A stretch of 64,000 nt of DNA from Mesorhizobium sp. WSM4311 (GTDB lineage: Bacteria > Pseudomonadota > Alphaproteobacteria > Rhizobiales > Rhizobiaceae), in assembly GCF_002295115.1 (NCBI RefSeq), contig NZ_NSFV01000002.1:372001-436000 (forward strand), in the 5' to 3' direction. The first letter of the stretch is position 1, and each line of letters begins with the position of its first letter. Shown here piece after piece: positions 34,968-43,631 of the stretch. A program made the translations under genes and the position numbers. The notes beneath the pieces are model-generated. The model ran no database searches and was not told the origin of the DNA. It saw only the letters and a program-made list of their open reading frames with translations.

Positions 34968-35016
34968 GCAATTCCAGGAAAAGCGCGTAGCTTTTTCCCT
35001 CGGGAGTTGCGCCAAA
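34966..35016. repeat. Interspersed palindrome, type C, starting on the glyQ stop codon
   Basis: GAGCAATTCCAGGAAAAGCG ... TTTTTCCCTCGGGAGTTGCG is an imperfect palindrome whose first two bases are the GA of the glyQ TGA. This motif class (AGCAATTCCAGGAAAAG) is abundant after rhizobial genes. Confidence 0.65.
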
Positions 35017-35028
35017 CAAAGCTCTGCT

Positions 35029-35205
35029 TCAGGCAGACCTCATCGTCTCGAGGGTAGCGTTGATCGGTGACAGGATCTGGCCGCTCGGGCCAGCCATTGT
35101 CCGCAATGCCTGCCGAACACCCGGCATCGAGAAAGCGCCATGGACCTGCGCGGTGAAGCAGGCGCTGAGCGCGAGGATCTGCAGAAGTCTGGATGCCGTT
35201 TTCAT
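35029..35205 (-). CDS. Possible small exported protein between glyQ and glyS
   Basis: A 58-codon frame from ATG 35205 to TGA 35029-35031, antisense to the glyQ-glyS gap. The first part reads as a signal peptide: MKTASRLLQILALSACFTAQ then VHGAFS, with a charged start, a hydrophobic core and an A-x-A-like end. The rest (MPGVRQALRTMAGPSGQILS PINATLETMRSA) has no known domain. No good ribosome site is seen. It is the only coding candidate in the 432-base gap 34968-35400. Confidence 0.35.
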   Translation of the reverse strand: MKTASRLLQILALSACFTAQVHGAFSMPGVRQALRTMAGPSGQILSPINATLETMRSA

Positions 35206-35400
35206 GGTCGTTCAGCCAATAGTTCCCTGCCTGAGCGTGGGTCGCTTCAGCGCTGCGTTCGGTTCATGGAAATCTTTGATCCAAGGACGGACTGGGGCGC
35301 CGCGTCCCGACAGGGGAGCCAAAATTTCTGGAAAGGGTGACAGCGGCCAGCCGAGTTGCTATGCCCCGCCCGGACCACTCTCCCGCATGAGCTGACCCCA

Positions 35401-35520
35401 ATGCCTGACCTGCTTCTAGAACTTCGCTCCGAGGAAATCCCTGCCCAGCCGCGCGACCGCAGCGCCGGAGGCGCGAGGACGCGCAAACAGGAAACTGGCA
35501 TGCGGGTGGAGACACTCTGA
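35401..35520 (+). CDS. 39-codon upstream ORF duplicating the GlyS N-terminus
   Basis: ATG 35401 to TGA 35518-35520. Residues 1-15 ([15 protein letters not shown]) are identical to GlyS residues 1-15, but the DNA differs at 8 of 45 positions, all synonymous. Residues 16-39 ([24 protein letters not shown], unrelated to GlyS) follow. The stop overlaps the glyS ATG as TGATG. It may be a leader peptide coupled to glyS, or the scar of a tandem duplication or recombination. Confidence 0.5.
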   Translation: MPDLLLELRSEEIPAQPRDRSAGGARTRKQETGMRVETL

Positions 35521-37826
35521 TGCCGGATCTTTTGCTGGAACTTCGCTCCGAGGAAATTCCCGCCCGCATGCAGCGCAAGGCGGCGGGTGATCTCAAGAAG
35601 ATGCTGACCGACGGTCTGGTCGAAGCCGGTCTGACCTATGAGGCGGCGCGCGAATACTGGACGCCGCGGCGCCTGACGCTCGACATCAGGGGCCTGACGG
35701 CGCGCTCGAAGGATATCCGCGAAGAGATCAAGGGACCATCGACGACGGCACCCGAGCAGGCGGTCCAGGGGTTCCTGCGCAAGGCAGGGCTGTCCTCGGT
35801 CGCCGAGGCGCATGTCCATTCCGACCCGAAGAAGGGCGACTTCTATGTCGCCCACATTTCGAAGCCGGGCAGGGCGGCCGAAGAGATCATCGCGGAACTG
35901 GTGCCGGGCATTATCCGCAATTTCCCCTGGCCGAAATCGATGCGCTGGGGACCGGCCTCGGCCAAGCCAGGCTCGCTGCGCTGGGTGCGGCCGCTGCAAT
36001 CGATCCTGTGCACCTTCGGCCCGGAAACCGAGGAGCCTGTCGTGGTCGATTTCGAGATCGACGGCATCCGCTCCGGCAACGTCACATATGGCCACCGTTT
36101 CCTCGCCCCGGGCGAAATCACCGTGCGCCGCTTCGAGGATTATGTGAGCAAGCTGGAAGCGGCAAAGGTCGTGCTCGACGCCGACCGGCGCAAGGAGATC
36201 ATCCTTGCCGACGCCCGCAACCTCGCTTTCGCCAACGGGCTCGACCTGGTCGAGGACGAAGGGCTGCTGGAGGAAGTGTCCGGTCTCGTCGAATGGCCTG
36301 TCGTGCTGATGGGCGAGTTCGAGCAGGATTTCCTCGCCATTCCGGCCGAAGTGATCCGGCTGACCATCCGCGCCAACCAGAAGTGCTTCGTCACGCGACC
36401 GCAAGGTGAAGGCGAGGCGCTGTCCAGCCGCTTCATTCTCACCGCCAACATCGAGGCCAGGGACGGCGGCAAGGAGATCGCCCACGGCAACGGCAAGGTG
36501 GTGCGCGCCCGCCTCTCCGATGCGCTTTATTTCTGGACCACGGACCAGGGCGATCTGCCGGACCTCGGACAACTCGAAGCCTCGGCGAAAAAGTTTGGCC
36601 TCGATCTGAAAAGGCCGCTCGACCAACGCATGGCCCGCCTCGACCATCTCGGCGTCACCTTCCACGCCAAGCTCGGCACGCAGGGCGAGCGGGTGCAGCG
36701 GATTAAAGAATTGGCCGAAGGGCTAGCGCCAATTGTTGGCGCTGATCCCGCTCTGGCGCGCCGAGCCGCAGTGCTGGCCAAGGCCGATCTGCAGACAGAA
36801 GTCGTTGGCGAGTTTCCAGAACTACAAGGCGCTATAGGCGCTAAGTATGCGCTGCTACAGGGGGAGCTTCCTTCGGTCGCGGCGGCCATTGAGGAGCACT
36901 ATAAGCCGCAAGGCCCGTCCGACCGCGTGCCGATCGATCCCGTTTCTGCGGCCGTTGCACTCGCCGACAAGCTCGACACGCTGGTCGGATTTTGGGCGAT
37001 CGATGAAAAGCCAACTGGTTCGAAAGATCCCTATGCGCTCAGAAGGGCCGCGCTAGGTGTGATAAGGATCTTGGTTGAGAATGGGGCGAATGTGTCGCTT
37101 CTTCGTTCGATGATGTCTTCGATACTGGCGGCATACATGAAGTTCCAACGTGAGGGATCGCAGCCATATCTTGAGGCTGCGGATCGACTAACGTCCGCTG
37201 GTCTCGCTACGACAACTCAACGAGCCGAAGTCTATAACCGTCTCGTAGGGCAGTCGGGAAAAGAGGCCTTTGCGGAAGAGACGCCAGAGATGGCATGGCG
37301 CTTGAGTCTTGACCTCCTCGCCTTCTTCCATGACCGCCTCAAGGTCTACCTCCGCGACCAGGGTGCCCGTCACGATCTCATCGATGCCGTCATCACGCCG
37401 CAGTCCGACGACCTCCTGCAGATCGTCCGCCGCGTCGAGGCGCTGGGCTCCTTCCTCGACACCGAGGACGGCAAGAACCTGCTCGCCGGCACCAAGCGCG
37501 CGGCCAACATCCTGGCCGCCGAGGAGAAGAAGAAAACAGCTGTTGCCGAAACCGTTGAGCCGGCCTTGTTCAAGGAAAATGCCGAAAAATTGCTGTTTGT
37601 GGCGGTGAATCAGGCCGAGAAGCAAGCGGGCGAAGCGATTCAAAACGGAGACTTTTCCGCCGCCATGCTGGCGCTTAGCGCGTTACGCGAACCGGTTGAT
37701 TCATTCTTTGAAGGTGTTCTCGTGAATGATGAAGACCTGGCGGTGCGAGCCAACCGTCTGGCGCTGCTCACGCGCATCCGCGCGGCCACCGGTCAGGTCG
37801 CGGATTTCTCGAAAATCGCGGGTTGA
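35520..37826 (+). CDS. glyS: Glycyl-tRNA synthetase beta subunit
   Basis: A 768-residue subunit needed with GlyQ for tRNA-Gly charging. Landmarks are [20 protein letters not shown] at the start, the central [21 protein letters not shown] and [14 protein letters not shown], and the C-terminal anticodon-binding region ([23 protein letters not shown]). The ATG at 35520 overlaps the upstream short ORF stop. A stretch at roughly 36700-37310 is visibly poorer in G+C and uses codons such as ATA, CTA and AGA that are rare in its neighbours, as does a shorter stretch near 37570-37740, suggesting mosaic origin. Confidence 0.95.
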   Translation: MPDLLLELRSEEIPARMQRKAAGDLKKMLTDGLVEAGLTYEAAREYWTPRRLTLDIRGLTARSKDIREEIKGPSTTAPEQAVQGFLRKAGLSSVAEAHVHSDPKKGDFYVAHISKPGRAAEEIIAELVPGIIRNFPWPKSMRWGPASAKPGSLRWVRPLQSILCTFGPETEEPVVVDFEIDGIRSGNVTYGHRFLAPGEITVRRFEDYVSKLEAAKVVLDADRRKEIILADARNLAFANGLDLVEDEGLLEEVSGLVEWPVVLMGEFEQDFLAIPAEVIRLTIRANQKCFVTRPQGEGEALSSRFILTANIEARDGGKEIAHGNGKVVRARLSDALYFWTTDQGDLPDLGQLEASAKKFGLDLKRPLDQRMARLDHLGVTFHAKLGTQGERVQRIKELAEGLAPIVGADPALARRAAVLAKADLQTEVVGEFPELQGAIGAKYALLQGELPSVAAAIEEHYKPQGPSDRVPIDPVSAAVALADKLDTLVGFWAIDEKPTGSKDPYALRRAALGVIRILVENGANVSLLRSMMSSILAAYMKFQREGSQPYLEAADRLTSAGLATTTQRAEVYNRLVGQSGKEAFAEETPEMAWRLSLDLLAFFHDRLKVYLRDQGARHDLIDAVITPQSDDLLQIVRRVEALGSFLDTEDGKNLLAGTKRAANILAAEEKKKTAVAETVEPALFKENAEKLLFVAVNQAEKQAGEAIQNGDFSAAMLALSALREPVDSFFEGVLVNDEDLAVRANRLALLTRIRAATGQVADFSKIAG

Positions 37827-37936
37827 GAGCTTAACAAAAATATCTTCCAGCCGGCCGTTCGAGCCGGCTTACAGTCATATGGCGATGATCTCTGCGTGGC
37901 AAAAGGGACATGTTCCCCAACCCAACGGAGGCTTCC

Positions 37937-38170
37937 ATGAATTCCGATCACGACATCGAAGTGACTGAAGAAACCTCGGCCGCCGCCGAGGCGCTTGAAT
38001 CCGCTTCCGAAACCGCCCTCGATCATGCCGCTGCCACGGCGGTCGAAGCCGCCGATCACTCTGAGGACGAGGATGGCGACGAAGAAGAAGGCGACGACGC
38101 CGAAGACGAAGAAGAATCCGAAGACGGCGAGTCCGAAGAAGACGAGGACGACAAGGAAGAAGCGGCCTGA
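37937..38170 (+). CDS. Very acidic small protein
   Basis: A 77-residue protein from ATG 37937 with a strong AACGGAGG site. The first 40 residues are Ala/Glu-rich (ETSAAAEALESASETALDHA); the second half is almost entirely Asp/Glu/Ser (SEDEDGDEEEGDDAEDEEES). It is probably intrinsically disordered and may bind basic proteins or metal ions. A stem-loop follows the stop. No family is recognised. Confidence 0.7.
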   Translation: MNSDHDIEVTEETSAAAEALESASETALDHAAATAVEAADHSEDEDGDEEEGDDAEDEEESEDGESEEDEDDKEEAA

Positions 38171-38197
38171 GATTTCAATCCGGCTTTGTCGAGAAGC

Positions 38198-38225
38198 GGG
38201 CGGCGCATCGGCGCCGCCCTTTGTC
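38198..38225 (+). terminator. Stem-loop terminator after the acidic protein gene
   Basis: A perfect 9-bp stem, GGGCGGCGC (38198-38206) with GCGCCGCCC (38211-38219), loop ATCG, followed by TTTGTC. It lies between convergent genes. Confidence 0.6.
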
Positions 38226-38242
38226 ATCTTCCCGGACGCTTG

Positions 38243-38632
38243 TCAGTTCTCCAGGATGCGGACGCGCACGCTGTCCTCGTAGACGTCGACCTGGATCAGC
38301 GGTTCGCCATTGACGATGGCGCGCTTGGTCGACGAGCTCATCGCGCCGGGACGCTCCAGCATGCGCTGCAGGTCCGCGCGCTGGTCGTTGGTCCTGAACC
38401 AGGCATCACCCTCATCGTCGCTGTCGCGGCGATGGAATTTGTGCCAGTTGGCGCGATCCTGCCGCACCATCTGCGCGGCGTTGTCCAGCGCATAGCCGTC
38501 GCTCGCCTGATGGTCCCGATCGGAAATACGCGCGACATAGGATCCCAGCATGTCATCGGCTTGCGCTGCACTGGCGCCCAGCAGCGATGCCAGCAGAAGC
38601 CCGGCCACGGTAACGGTCTTGGATAGTCTCAT
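38243..38632 (-). CDS. Exported hypothetical protein
   Basis: A 129-residue protein from ATG 38632 with AAGGGGGTT upstream. It has a signal peptide (MRLSKTVTVAGLLLASLLGA then SAAQA). The mature part is charged (HKFHRRDSDDEGDAWFRTND) and ends in VYEDSVRVRILEN. No domain is recognised; it is probably periplasmic. It follows the other exported-protein gene in the same direction, after a 182-base gap. Confidence 0.75.
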   Translation of the reverse strand: MRLSKTVTVAGLLLASLLGASAAQADDMLGSYVARISDRDHQASDGYALDNAAQMVRQDRANWHKFHRRDSDDEGDAWFRTNDQRADLQRMLERPGAMSSSTKRAIVNGEPLIQVDVYEDSVRVRILEN

Positions 38633-38814
38633 GATCAACCCCCTTTTGAAACGACGAACTCGTTTGCCACGGCCGCCCCTTTCCCTGAATCGCTCGACCA
38701 AATTCAGGCGGCTTCGAGCGGCAAGATATGCCGGCACGAACTCGCGCGGCAATGGTGCGCAGGGCGCCGTCAAACTGTCAACGAACTGGCCGGGTCCAGC
38801 AGTTTGCCGGCCGG

Positions 38815-39255
38815 CTACTTGACCTTGCCGACCTTGGAAGCGGGCGCCGATGCGGCTGCCGGTGCGGCCGGCTTCTTCTGCGTGCCCGACGCCGGAGCCG
38901 CCGAGGCGGTCGCCTGGGCCGGGGCAGGAGCCGCGGCGGTGGTGGCGGCCGGTGCCTTGGTTTGTGTCGGTGTCGAGAAATCGCCGCCGACGATGCCGCC
39001 GCGAATGATCATCGGGCTTGGCATGAAGCCGTGCTGTGCCTCGGGCGGGTTGGGGATCGCCGCCACCTTCTCATAGGTAACGTCGGGCTCGCCGAGCGCG
39101 ACGACGGACACCACATCGCTTGCCTTGATATCGGCCGCCTTCAGGGTCAGGATGGAGGGCGTCGCGGCCGGCGGGCCGGGAAAGACCAGGGACGAGGCCT
39201 GAACTCCGCTGGCCATCGTGGCCAGAGTTATTCCCAGCAGTACGCGCACAGACAC
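38815..39255 (-). CDS. Exported Ala/Pro-rich hypothetical protein
   Basis: A 146-residue protein starting at GTG 39255 (GGGGAG upstream). The signal peptide is MSVRVLLGITLATMASGVQA-S; a short globular part follows (LKAADIKASDVVSVVALGEP, with FMPSPMIIRGGIVG), then a low-complexity Ala/Pro/Thr tail ending SKVGKVK. The tail may span peptidoglycan. The function is unknown. It is divergent from the Sua5-type gene. Confidence 0.7.
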   Translation of the reverse strand: MSVRVLLGITLATMASGVQASSLVFPGPPAATPSILTLKAADIKASDVVSVVALGEPDVTYEKVAAIPNPPEAQHGFMPSPMIIRGGIVGGDFSTPTQTKAPAATTAAAPAPAQATASAAPASGTQKKPAAPAAASAPASKVGKVK

Positions 39256-39408
39256 TGATATAGCTCCCCTTTGCCCCGAAGCTGCTCAATAGCAGGCCAG
39301 AATTGATGCCGGCTTTCGCACAAACATAGCATTTTAGGGATTGATAAATCGCCAAGACCCTCTCTTGCCCAACAGCCGCCATCGTACTACGCAGCCGGCA
39401 TCTGCGAG

Positions 39409-40392
39409 GTGACGAGAGTGGCTGAGATACTTGCCGTCGGCGAGGCGCTGGAGCGGGCGCTGGCTTTGCTTCAGGGCGGCGACGTCGTCGCCATTCCGAC
39501 GGAAACCGTCTACGGGCTTGCCGGCGATGCCACCAACGGCATCGGTGTGGCGCGCATCTTCGAGGCCAAGGGGCGGCCGCGCTTCAATCCGCTGATCGCC
39601 CATGTCGCCGACATGGCCATGGCCGAGCGCATCGCCGTGTTCGATCCGCTGTCGAAGAAACTCGCACGGGCCTTCTGGCCGGGTCCGCTGACGCTGGTGC
39701 TGTCGCAGCGGCCCGGCAACGGCATCCATCCACTGGTCACAGCCGGGCTCGACACGATCGCCTTGCGCATGCCGAGGGGCTTTGGCGGCGACCTCATCGC
39801 AAAGCTCGGCCGGCCGCTGGCCGCGCCCAGCGCCAATTCCTCCGGCAAGATCAGCGCGACGACGGCGCAAGCGGTGGCGGCCGATCTCGGCGCCCGCATC
39901 AAGCTGGTGGTCGATGGCGGCGCGACGCCGGTCGGACTGGAATCGACCATCGTCAAGGCTGAAGGGGCAGGAGTGCGCCTGCTCCGGCCTGGCGGCATCG
40001 CCGCCGGGGAGATCGAGGCGGCCATCGGCATGGAACTGTTGCGCGGCGGTGCAGTCGGCGTCGAGGCGCCAGGCATGCTTGCCTCGCACTATGCGCCGGG
40101 TGCTGAGATGCGGCTCAATGCCGGAATGGTCGTCGAGGGCGAGGCGCTGCTTGCCTTCGGCGATCAGCGAGCCGAAGGCTGGCGCAATGCTGCCGCGTTC
40201 CTCAACCTGTCCGCGTCTGGTGACCTGCGTGAAGCGGCGAGCAATCTTTTCGCCTATATGCAGGAACTCGATCGCAGCGGCGCGCGCACCATCGCGGTGG
40301 AGACGATTCCGTTCGACGGGCTCGGAGAGGCCATCAATGACCGGCTCGCTCGCGCGGCCGCCCCTCGTGACAATGCACAGCCCACAACATAG
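39409..40392 (+). CDS. L-threonylcarbamoyladenylate synthase (Sua5/YwlC type)
   Basis: A 327-residue Sua5-type enzyme making threonylcarbamoyl-AMP for tRNA t6A37. The YrdC domain holds GGDVVAIPTETVYGLAGDAT, EAKGRPRFNPLIAHV, LAAPSANSSGKIS and VGLESTIVK. The extra C-terminal Sua5 domain (from about residue 215, ASHYAPGAEMRL) distinguishes it from the short TsaC. GTG 39409 or GTG 39418 is the start. Confidence 0.94.
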   Translation: MTRVAEILAVGEALERALALLQGGDVVAIPTETVYGLAGDATNGIGVARIFEAKGRPRFNPLIAHVADMAMAERIAVFDPLSKKLARAFWPGPLTLVLSQRPGNGIHPLVTAGLDTIALRMPRGFGGDLIAKLGRPLAAPSANSSGKISATTAQAVAADLGARIKLVVDGGATPVGLESTIVKAEGAGVRLLRPGGIAAGEIEAAIGMELLRGGAVGVEAPGMLASHYAPGAEMRLNAGMVVEGEALLAFGDQRAEGWRNAAAFLNLSASGDLREAASNLFAYMQELDRSGARTIAVETIPFDGLGEAINDRLARAAAPRDNAQPTT

Positions 40393-40401
40393 TTTTGCCG
40401 C

Positions 40402-41832
40402 ATGACCGAAATCGCAAAGACACTCGATCCCGCCCTCATCGACCGCTTTGCGGCGATCGTGGGTGACAAATACGCGCTGCGCGACGAGCAGGACATTGCG
40501 CCTTATCTCGTCGAGCGGCGCGGGCTCTGGCATGGCGCGACGTCGCTGGTGCTGCGGCCGGGTGGCGTCGACGAGGTCAGCCGCATCATGCGGCTGGCGA
40601 CCGAGACGGCAACGCCGATTGTGCCGCAAAGCGGCAACACCGGACTGGTCGGCGCCCAGGTGCCGGACAAATCCGGCCGCGAGATCATCCTGTCCTTGTC
40701 GCGGCTGAACCGCATCCGCGAGATCGACGTCCTGTCCAACACGGTGACGGCGGAGGCCGGCGTCATCCTGCAGACGCTGCAGGAGGCGGCCGATGCCGCC
40801 GACCGGCTGTTTCCGCTGTCGCTCGCCGCGCAAGGCTCCTGCCAGATCGGCGGCAATCTTTCTTCCAATGCCGGTGGCACCGGCGTGCTGGCCTACGGCA
40901 ATGCCCGCGAACTCTGTCTCGGCGTCGAAGTGGTACTGCCGACGGGCGAGGTCTTCGACGATCTGCGCAAGCTGAAGAAGGACAATACTGGCTACGATTT
41001 GAAGGACCTGTTCGTCGGTGCTGAAGGCACGCTCGGCGTCATCACCGCCGCCGTGCTGAAGCTGTTCCCGAAGCCGAAGGGGCGTGAGGTCGCATTCGCC
41101 GGCCTGTCGTCGCCCGAGGCGGCGCTATCTTTGTTCAGCCTGGCGATGGACCGCGCCGGCGCTTCGCTCACCGCCTTCGAATTGATCGGCAAGAGGCCCT
41201 ACGATTTCACGCTCAGGCATGGTCAAGGTATCGTGCGGCCGCTGGCCGACGACTGGCCCTGGTATGTCTTGATGCAGGTTTCCTCCGGCCGCTCGGAAGC
41301 CGATGGCCGGGCGCTGATCGAGGAGGTGCTGGCGGATGGCCTCGAGCAAGGCATCGTTGGCGATGCGGTGGTCGCGGCCAGCCTTGCCCAGGGCGACGCT
41401 TTCTGGAATTTCCGCGAGACGCTGCCCGAATGCCAGAAGCCGGAGGGCGCCTCGATCAAGCACGATATTTCGGTGCCGATCGCCTCGATCCCGCGCTTCA
41501 TCGCAGAGGCCGCCGGCGCGGTGGCGTCGGTCAGTGCCGGCGCCCGCGTGGTCTGCTTCGGCCATATGGGCGACGGCAACCTCCACTATAACATCTCGCG
41601 GCCCGTCGATGGCGACGATGAGGCGTTTCTCGCCCTCTACCATCCCATGAACAAGGCCGTGCACGATGTCGTGCGCGCCTTCCACGGTTCGATCTCGGCC
41701 GAGCACGGCATCGGCCAGTTGAAGCGCGACGAACTGATCGCCACGGCACCGCCGATGGCCATCGATCTGATGCGCCGGGTGAAAGCCGCCTTCGATCCGG
41801 CCGGCATCATGAATCCCGGTAAGGTTATCTGA
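40402..41832 (+). CDS. FAD-linked dehydrogenase, D-2-hydroxyglutarate/glycolate oxidase type
   Basis: A 476-residue VAO-type flavoprotein. The FAD-binding PP-loop region is PIVPQSGNTGLVGAQVP, with GSCQIGGNLSSNAGGTGVLAYG and LFVGAEGTLGVITAAVLKL. The C-terminal substrate/metal region is VCFGHMGDGNLHYNIS and ISAEHGIGQLKRDEL. This pattern fits bacterial D-2-hydroxyglutarate dehydrogenase and its relatives; the exact hydroxy acid is not determined. It begins 9 bases after the Sua5 gene. Confidence 0.9.
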   Translation: MTEIAKTLDPALIDRFAAIVGDKYALRDEQDIAPYLVERRGLWHGATSLVLRPGGVDEVSRIMRLATETATPIVPQSGNTGLVGAQVPDKSGREIILSLSRLNRIREIDVLSNTVTAEAGVILQTLQEAADAADRLFPLSLAAQGSCQIGGNLSSNAGGTGVLAYGNARELCLGVEVVLPTGEVFDDLRKLKKDNTGYDLKDLFVGAEGTLGVITAAVLKLFPKPKGREVAFAGLSSPEAALSLFSLAMDRAGASLTAFELIGKRPYDFTLRHGQGIVRPLADDWPWYVLMQVSSGRSEADGRALIEEVLADGLEQGIVGDAVVAASLAQGDAFWNFRETLPECQKPEGASIKHDISVPIASIPRFIAEAAGAVASVSAGARVVCFGHMGDGNLHYNISRPVDGDDEAFLALYHPMNKAVHDVVRAFHGSISAEHGIGQLKRDELIATAPPMAIDLMRRVKAAFDPAGIMNPGKVI

Positions 41833-42016
41833 TCCTTTCAACATCTAGTGGCCGGTGGCATTCCGATAACCATCCCTGAGATCAGCAAAATTTAACCGAC
41901 TTTCTTAAGCGCGGCGGTAAGGAGCCCGCGCTACTGTTTCCCCATAACGAGGCCGGGAAAACTGGCCCGGAGAGAACCGGACACCGGCTCTCAGGAGACA
42001 GACAGGAAGGCACTCT

Positions 42017-42583
42017 ATGAACACCGGACTGAAGCCAGTCTGGGCGGGACGCAACATGCGCCTCGACCCATTCCGACTGCCCCAGATGGTCAGCTACGCC
42101 ACCCGCGACGATTATGGCGACGTGACGTTCACCATCGACCACCGTGGCGCCGTGATCCGCCGCATGCTCGAGATGAGCGGCGTGCCGGCGATCATCGCCC
42201 TGCCGGCCAATGCGTTCCGCGGCGTCGCCGCCCGCGCAATGGAGGATCCGGAAGGCAACGTCACGGTGACCCTGGAACTCCTGCACAATGATCCGATGCT
42301 GTCGGTGCCCCTGCTGGTCGCCGACGATCTCGACGATGTCGCCGCCGACTGGCGCGCCTGGGCCGATGCCTACCGCCTGCCGATGCTGTTGATCGAATCG
42401 GACGGCGTCGCCCGCACCCTGGAGGAATCGCTCGGCGCCGCCATCAAGACGCTGCCGCCGCAGGATCGCCGCAAGGGTCGCGTTTCCAACACGCGCCGCC
42501 CTCGCTTCCTTGCCCGCCGCAGAGCCGGCAACCTCGGTCTCAGGCTGGTCATCGGCGGCCAGGAGATCATTTCACGCGACTAA
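42017..42583 (+). CDS. DUF6101-like conserved rhizobial protein
   Basis: A 188-residue protein starting MNTGLKPVWAGRNMRLDPFRLP. The segment RRMLEMSGVPAIIALPANAFRGVAARAM and a basic C-terminal region (RRKGRVSNTRRPRFLARRRAG) match a rhizobial family I recall as DUF6101. The function is unknown. Its TAA overlaps the convergent ubiA stop by two bases. Confidence 0.7.
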   Translation: MNTGLKPVWAGRNMRLDPFRLPQMVSYATRDDYGDVTFTIDHRGAVIRRMLEMSGVPAIIALPANAFRGVAARAMEDPEGNVTVTLELLHNDPMLSVPLLVADDLDDVAADWRAWADAYRLPMLLIESDGVARTLEESLGAAIKTLPPQDRRKGRVSNTRRPRFLARRRAGNLGLRLVIGGQEIISRD

Positions 42584-43569
42584 ACCAGCGGCTTCAGCGC
42601 CACCCACAATGCGCCGCCGATCAGGCCGAGGAAGATCAGCCAGCCGACCTGGTTGTTCGACCGGAACAGCCGCAGGCATTGGTCCGGATCGTTGATGTCC
42701 AGAACCGCGATCTGCCGCGCCATATGGGCGCCGGCGGCGATCAGTCCGGCGAGCGCCACCACGGGCGCCTGCGCCGAGGCGAAGGCGATGGCGAAGCAGA
42801 CCAGCGTGCCGCCGTAAAGTCCGGCCAGCCACGATTTGGTGTTGTCGCCGAACAGCCGCGCCGTCGAGCGCACGCCGACAATGGCATCGTCTTCCTTGTC
42901 CTGGTGCGCATAGATCGTGTCGTAGCCGATCACCCACAGGATCGAGCCGATATAGAGCATGATCGCGGGGCCATCGAGATCACCGAACTCGACCGCCCAT
43001 CCCATCAGCGCGCCCCAGGAAAAGGCAAGGCCGAGAAACAATTGCGGCCAGTTGGTTATCCGCTTCATGAATGGATAGATGGCGACGATCACCAGCGAGC
43101 AGATGCCGAGCAGAATGGCGAAGCTGTTGAATTGCAGGAGCACGACAAGGCCGACCAAGGCCTGCAGCACAAGAAACAGCCAGGCCCGCCGGCGCGTGGT
43201 CTGACCCGATGGCAGCGGACGCGAGCGGGTGCGTTCGACCTGGTTGTCGATGCCTTCGTCGACGATGTCGTTATAGGTGCAGCCGGCGCCGCGCATGGCG
43301 ATGGCGCCGACCAGGAACAGCACGAGATACAACGGCGCCGGCAGCAGTGAGAGCAGCGGGTCGCCGGGGCGCGGATAGGCGCTTGCCGCGAGCGCCGCCG
43401 ACCACCAGCATGGCCACAAAAGCAATTGCCAGCCGATCGGCCTGTCCCATCGCGCGAGCTGCGCATAGGGCCAAACCGCGCGCGGCAGCACACGATAGAC
43501 CCAATGGCCGTTCGGCGCATCGGCAACACGGCCCTGGGCCGCTTTCGACTGGATAGGTTCCATGTCCAT
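42580..43569 (-). CDS. ubiA: 4-hydroxybenzoate polyprenyltransferase
   Basis: A 329-residue membrane prenyltransferase that attaches the polyprenyl chain to 4-hydroxybenzoate in ubiquinone synthesis. The first Asp-rich motif is GCTYNDIVDEGIDNQVERTR-SRPL and the second is IGYDTIYAHQDKEDD. Eight to nine membrane helices are evident. ATG 43569 (MDMEPIQ) or 43563 is the start. Confidence 0.95.
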   Translation of the reverse strand: MDMEPIQSKAAQGRVADAPNGHWVYRVLPRAVWPYAQLARWDRPIGWQLLLWPCWWSAALAASAYPRPGDPLLSLLPAPLYLVLFLVGAIAMRGAGCTYNDIVDEGIDNQVERTRSRPLPSGQTTRRRAWLFLVLQALVGLVVLLQFNSFAILLGICSLVIVAIYPFMKRITNWPQLFLGLAFSWGALMGWAVEFGDLDGPAIMLYIGSILWVIGYDTIYAHQDKEDDAIVGVRSTARLFGDNTKSWLAGLYGGTLVCFAIAFASAQAPVVALAGLIAAGAHMARQIAVLDINDPDQCLRLFRSNNQVGWLIFLGLIGGALWVALKPLV

Positions 43570-43631
43570 GGAGTGGCAGCAGCCGCGGAAACCGTCAAGC
43601 GGCAAGCGGATGAGCAGCGACCGTCAACCTG

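Noticed and set aside
35060..35395. 111-codon plus-strand frame between glyQ and glyS
   Set aside because: No ribosome site or recognisable domain; it overlaps the better-looking minus-strand signal-peptide frame.
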